DNA of 64,000 bases from Siphonodentalium dalli (taxonomy: Eukaryota; Mollusca; Scaphopoda; Gadilida; Siphonodentaliidae): positions 148,953,559-149,017,558 of the forward strand of contig CP136066.1 in NCBI GenBank assembly GCA_032622095.1, in the 5' to 3' direction. Below are positions 59,379 through 64,000 of the stretch, piece after piece. How positions within the stretch are numbered: the first letter of the stretch is position 1; each line of letters starts with the position of its first letter. The translations under genes were made by a program, and so were the position numbers. The notes under the pieces are model-generated. The model did not search any database and had not been told where the DNA came from. It saw nothing but the letters and a program-made list of their open reading frames with translations.

Positions 59379-62300
59379 TGGATGCTTTTGGTTTGGCGGA
59401 AAGTAAATTTCTTGCAACATGACTTGGAATCGGCGGCGGCATATCGTCGTCTACTTATTCTCCGGTTTCTTCAACCCCCTCTCACGACCGCATCCCTGTC
59501 AATGTCGTTTTTAATTTCAGCTCGAATATTCCTAATGCATCCCCTCTATTGATAGCATAGCACCAGTCAAGTTATGGTGCTAAACATATTAAAATGTCAA
59601 CTAGATGTGTTTTTTATTATCGAGTTATAACATGTAAATTGCCTTTGTACGAGACATAAATCCCGTTGCGAGCTCTCTTGGGATCCCATGACAAATATCG
59701 TGTCTCTGCTACCAAGCGTGTCAATTAGCTTAACTGATTTAAAGAAACAAAATTCATTTTGGATGTATTTGGTTTGCCGGAAAATCAATTTCCTGCCACG
59801 CGACGACATATCGTCGTCTACTTATTCTCCGTTTTCTTCAACCACCTCTCACGGTCGCATCCCTGTCAATTTCGTGTTTGATTTCAGCTCGAATATCCTT
59901 AATGCGTCCATTTTATTGATAGTATAGCACCAGTCAGGTTAACGCGCCTAAGGTTTATGGATACCGAGCCTGGAATGGTATGGAACGACCTAGAATAGAA
60001 TTTCGTCTACCTTTCTCCCTATCTTTTAACCCCTCCCCAACGCATGTCAGGTGATTCCCTCCGGACCGACGGAAATGAAGTATATGGTGCTAAACATATT
60101 AAAATGTCAACTAGGGGTGTTTTTTATTATTGAGTTATAACATGTAAATTGCCTTTTTACGAGACAGAAATCCCGTTGCGAGCTCTCTTGGGATCCCATG
60201 AAAAATATCCTGTCTGTGCTACTAAGCGTGTCAATTAGCTTAACTGATTTAAAGAAAAAAAAATCATTTTGGATGTTTTTGGTTTGCCGGAAAATCAATT
60301 ACTTGCCACGCGACGACATATCGTCGTCTACTTATTCTCCGTTTTCTTCAACCCCCTCTCACGGCCGCATCCCTGTCAATTTTGTGCTTGATTTCAGCTC
60401 GAATATTTCTAGTGCATCCCTTGTATTGATAGCATAACACCAGTCAGGTAAACGCGCCTCAATTTGTATGGATACCGAGCCTGGAACGGTCTGGAACGAC
60501 CTAGAATGGAATTTCGTCTACTTTTCTCCCCATCTTTCAACCCCTCCCCTACGCAGGTCAGATGATTCGCCCCGTTCGTCATACCTACCGAAAATACTCC
60601 TGTGACAAATGGAACCGACGGAAATGAAGTATAAGGTGCTAAACATATTAAAATGGCGACTAGGGGTGTTTTTTATTATTGAGTTATAACATGTAAATTG
60701 CCTTTTTACGAGACATAAATCCCGTTGTGAGCTCTCTTGGGATCCCATGACAAATATCCTGTCTGTGCTACCATGCGTGTCAATTAGCTTAACCGATTTA
60801 AAGAAAAAAAAAATCATTTTGGATGTTTTTGGTTTGCCGGAAAATCAATTTCTTGCCACGCGACGACATATCGTCGTCTACTTATTCTCCGTTTTCTTCA
60901 ACCCCCTCTCACGGCCGCATCCCTGTCAATTTTGTGCTTGATTTCAGCTCGAATATTTCTAGTGCATCCCTTATATTGATAGCATAGCACCAGTCAGGTA
61001 AACGCGCCTCAATTTGTATGGATACCGAGCCTGGAACGGTCTGGAACGACCTAGAATGGAATTTCGTCTACTTTTCTCCCCATCTTTCAACCCCTCCCCT
61101 ACGCAGGTCAGACGATTCGCCCCGTTCGTCATACCTACCGAAAATACTCCTGTGACAAATGGAACCGACGGAAATGAAGTATAAGGTGCTAAACATATTA
61201 AAATGGCGACTAGGGGTGTTTTTTATTATTGAGTTATAACATGTAAATTGCCTTTTTAAGAGACATAAATCCCGTTGTGAGCTCTCTTGGGATCCCATGA
61301 CAAATATCCTGTCTGTGCTACCATGCGTGTCAATTAGCTTAACCGATTTAAAGATAAAAAAATCATTTTGGATGTTTTTGGTTTGCCGGAAAATCAATTT
61401 CTTGCCACGCGACGATATATCGTCGTCTACTTATTCTCCGTTTTCTTCAACCCCCTCTCACGGCCGCATCCCTGTCAATTTTGTGCTTGATTTCAGCTCG
61501 AATATTTCTAGTGCATCCCTTGTATTGATAGCATAGCACCAGTCAGGTAAACGCGCCTCAATTTGTATGGATACCGAGCCTGGAACGGTCTGGAACGACC
61601 TAGAATGGAATTTCGTCTACTTTTCTCCCTATCTTTCAACCCCTCCCCTACGCAGGTCAGATGATTCGCCCCGTTCGTCATACCTACCGAAAATACTCCT
61701 GTGACAAATGGAACCGACGGAAATGAAGTATAAGGTGCTAAACATATTAAAATGGCGACTAGGGGAGTTTTTAATTATTGAGTTATAACATGTAAATTGC
61801 CTTTTTACGAGACATAAATACCGTTGTGAGCTCTCTTGGGATCCCATGACAAATATCCTGTCTGTGCTACCATGCGTGTCAATTAGCTTAACCGATTTAA
61901 AGAAAAAAAAATCATTTTGGATGTTTTTGGTTTGCCGGAAAATCAATTTCTTGCCAGGCGACGATATATCGTCGTCTACTTATTCTCCGTTTTCTTCAAC
62001 CCCCTCTTACGGCCGCATCCCTGTCAATTTTGTGCTTGATTTCAGCTCGAATATTTCTAATGCATCCCTTATATTGATAGCATAGCACCATTCATGTAAA
62101 CGCGCCTCAATTTGTATGGACACCGAGTCTGGAACGGTCTGGAACGACCTAGAATGGAATTTCGTCTACTTTTCTCCCTATCTTTTAACCCCTCCCCTAC
62201 GCAGGTCAGATGATTCGCCCCGTTCGTCATACCTACCGAAAATACTCCTGTGACAAATGGAACCGACGGAAATGAAGTATATGGTGCTAAACATATTAAA

Positions 62301-63822
62301 ATGGCGACTAGGCGTGTTTTTTATTATTGAGTTATAACATGTAAATTGCCTTTTTACGAGACATAAATCCCGTTGTGAGCTCTCTTGGGATCCCATGACA
62401 AATATCCTGTCTGTGCTACCATGCGTGTCAATTAGCTTAACCGATTTAAAGAAAAAAAAATCATTTTGGATGTTTTTGGTTTGCCGGAAAATCAATTTCT
62501 TGCCAGGCGACGATATATCGTCGTCTACTTATTCTCCGTTTTCTTCAACCCCCTCTCACGGCCGCATCCCTGTCAATTTTGTGCTTGATTTCAGCTCGAA
62601 TATTTCTAGTGCATCCCTTGTATTGATAGCATAGCACCAGTCAGGTAAACGCGCATCAATTTGTATGGATACCGAGCCTGGAACGGTCTGGAACGACCTA
62701 GAATGGAATTTCGTCTACTTTTCTCCCTATCTTTCAACCCCTCCCCTACGCAGGTCAGATGATTCGCCCCGTTCGTCATACCTACCGAAAATACTCCTGT
62801 GACAAATGGAACCGACGGAAATGAAGTATAAGGTGCTAAACATATTAAAATGGCGACTAGGGGAGTTTTTAATTATTGAGTTATAACATGTAAATTGCCT
62901 TTTTACGAGACATAAATCCCGTTGTGAGCTCTCTTGGGATCCCATGACAAATATCCTGTCTGTGCTACCATGCGTGTCAATTAGCTTAACCGATTTAAAG
63001 AAAAAAAAATCATTTTGGATGTTTTTGGTTTGCCGGAAAATCTATTTCTTGCCAGGCGACGATATATCGTCGTCTACTTATTCTCCGTTTTCTTCAACCC
63101 CCTCTTACGGCCGCATCCCTGTCAATTTTGTGCTTGATTTCAGCTCGAATATTTCTAATGCATCCCTTATATTGATAGCATAGCACCATTCATGTAAACG
63201 CGCCTCAATTTGTATGGACACCGAGTCTGGAACGGTCTGGAACGACCTAGAATGGAATTTCGTCTACTTTTCTCCCTATCTTTTAACCCCTCCCCTACGC
63301 AGGTCAGATGATTCGCCCCGTTCGTCATACCTACCGAAAATACTCCTGTGACAAATGGAACCGACGGAAATGAAGTATATGGTGCTAAACATATTAAAAT
63401 GGCGACTAGGCGTTTTTTTTATTATTGAGTTATAACATGTAAATTGCCATTTTACGAGACATAAATCCCATTTTGAGCTCTCTTGGGATCCCATGACAAA
63501 TATCGTGTCTGTACTACCATGCGTGTCAATTAGCTTAACCGTTTCAAAGAAAAAAAAATTCATTTTTGATGTTTTTGGTTTGCCGGAATTTTTTTTTTTT
63601 GCCACACAGCTTGGAATCGGCGACGACATAACGTCGCCTACTTATTCTCCGTTTTCTTCAAACCCCTGTCACGGCCGCATCCCTGCCAATTTTGCGTTGG
63701 AATTCATTGCTGATACTCATAACGAACCCCTTCCGTCGATAACGTTGCATTTTTCCGAATAAAGTGTGTCGTTGCCTGGATATCGAACCCGGAACGGGCC
63801 GGAACGAGCCAGAACGGATGGA
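59379..63822 (+). repeat. 549-bp satellite, about eight monomers
   Basis: GGTGCTAAACATATTAAAATG recurs at about 59575, 60091, 60635, 61186, 61735, 62283, 62833 and 63381, so most spacings are 548-551 bp. The first two monomers are shortened by deletions. Internal units are nearly identical. Landmarks include GAGCTCTCTTGGGATCCCAT, an A-run before TCATTTTGGATG, a palindromic CGACGATATATCGTCG, and CTGGAACGGTCTGGAACGAC. A 79-codon plus frame and a 105-codon minus frame overlap in each unit. Neither resembles a known protein, so neither is called. Confidence 0.93.
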
Positions 63823-64000
63823 AAAACGGCGAATTTCGAGTGACAATGCAAATTTTACTCGGGAGAAAACAATTTGAGGAAGTTTTTTTTTCGAAACGTT
63901 AGTTAGGTCGAGTTTGATGCTCTCCATCAACGTTTTTTTTTTTTTTCAGTCTGCCATTGTTCGTTCCGGAACGAGTAGGTACTTCCACCCTCGTTCCGGA
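63823..64000. other. Unassigned right end
   Basis: The sequence after the last satellite monomer contains T-runs at about 63885 and 63937-63948. The second is followed by CAG, like a 3' splice acceptor. GTTCCGGAAC palindromes are at about 63964 and at the very end. The window stops here, so it cannot be decided whether an exon or another repeat begins. Confidence 0.4.

Noticed and set aside
59688-63629. Conserved 79-codon plus frame and 105-codon minus frame in each 549-bp monomer
   Set aside because: Both are kept equally because the units are nearly identical. They overlap antisense, include A-runs that vary in length, and resemble no known family. A multicopy gene was considered but nothing supports it.
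59379-63822. 549-bp repeat as a 5S rRNA, snRNA or histone cluster
   Set aside because: The period fits such clusters, but I do not see the conserved 5S, U1, U2 or U6 sequences or histone motifs in the unit.

Overview
The window looks like gene-poor, satellite-rich nuclear DNA from an invertebrate animal. There are no operons, no dense coding, and no rRNA or tRNA gene that I can recognise. A tRNA-derived SINE at 35438-35726 has a core and an (AAACC)n-type tail that I recall from molluscan and other lophotrochozoan genomes, so a mollusc is the best guess (inference, about 0.7). I found no host protein-coding gene that I can defend. The only protein-like remnants are two decayed C-terminal ends of non-LTR retrotransposons at 31.7-33.1 kb. 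About 70% of the window is tandem repeat, in three unrelated satellite families.

Layout: (1) 1-6850 is AT-rich non-coding DNA with dispersed repeats and one hAT-type MITE (5959-6336). (2) 6887-31241 is a single 24.4 kb inverted-repeat unit set between two (TA)n tracts. Its tips are about 436 bp inverted repeats that are about 99% identical. Inside the tips lie two oppositely oriented arrays of one 361-bp satellite, about 39 copies on the left and 16 on the right. A 2.8 kb spacer with two small inverted-repeat elements lies between the arrays. This is the architecture of a giant foldback-like transposon whose arms became satellite DNA. (3) 31281-37774 is a transposon graveyard: two LINE ends, a SINE with target duplications, a GACTAA-rich MITE and TACTATR-ended elements. 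(4) 37775-59378 is a GC-rich satellite of about 140 bp with internal segmental duplications, an inserted 773-bp inverted-repeat transposon, and a 1962-bp higher-order repeat present in four almost identical copies at 47249-55096. (5) 59379-63822 is a 549-bp satellite of about eight copies. (6) The last 180 bp are unassigned.

There is no gene network to describe. The biology is in the relations among the repeats. The 361-bp satellite appears to derive from the subterminal part of its own inverted repeat. The 140-bp array has captured a roughly 0.5 kb dispersed repeat that also occurs singly in its left flank, and has amplified it. The four-copy 1962-bp block still shows both ancestral breakpoints, so its unit can be read exactly. 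Many short open frames occur in the satellites, but they recur only because the DNA recurs. None has features of a real gene.
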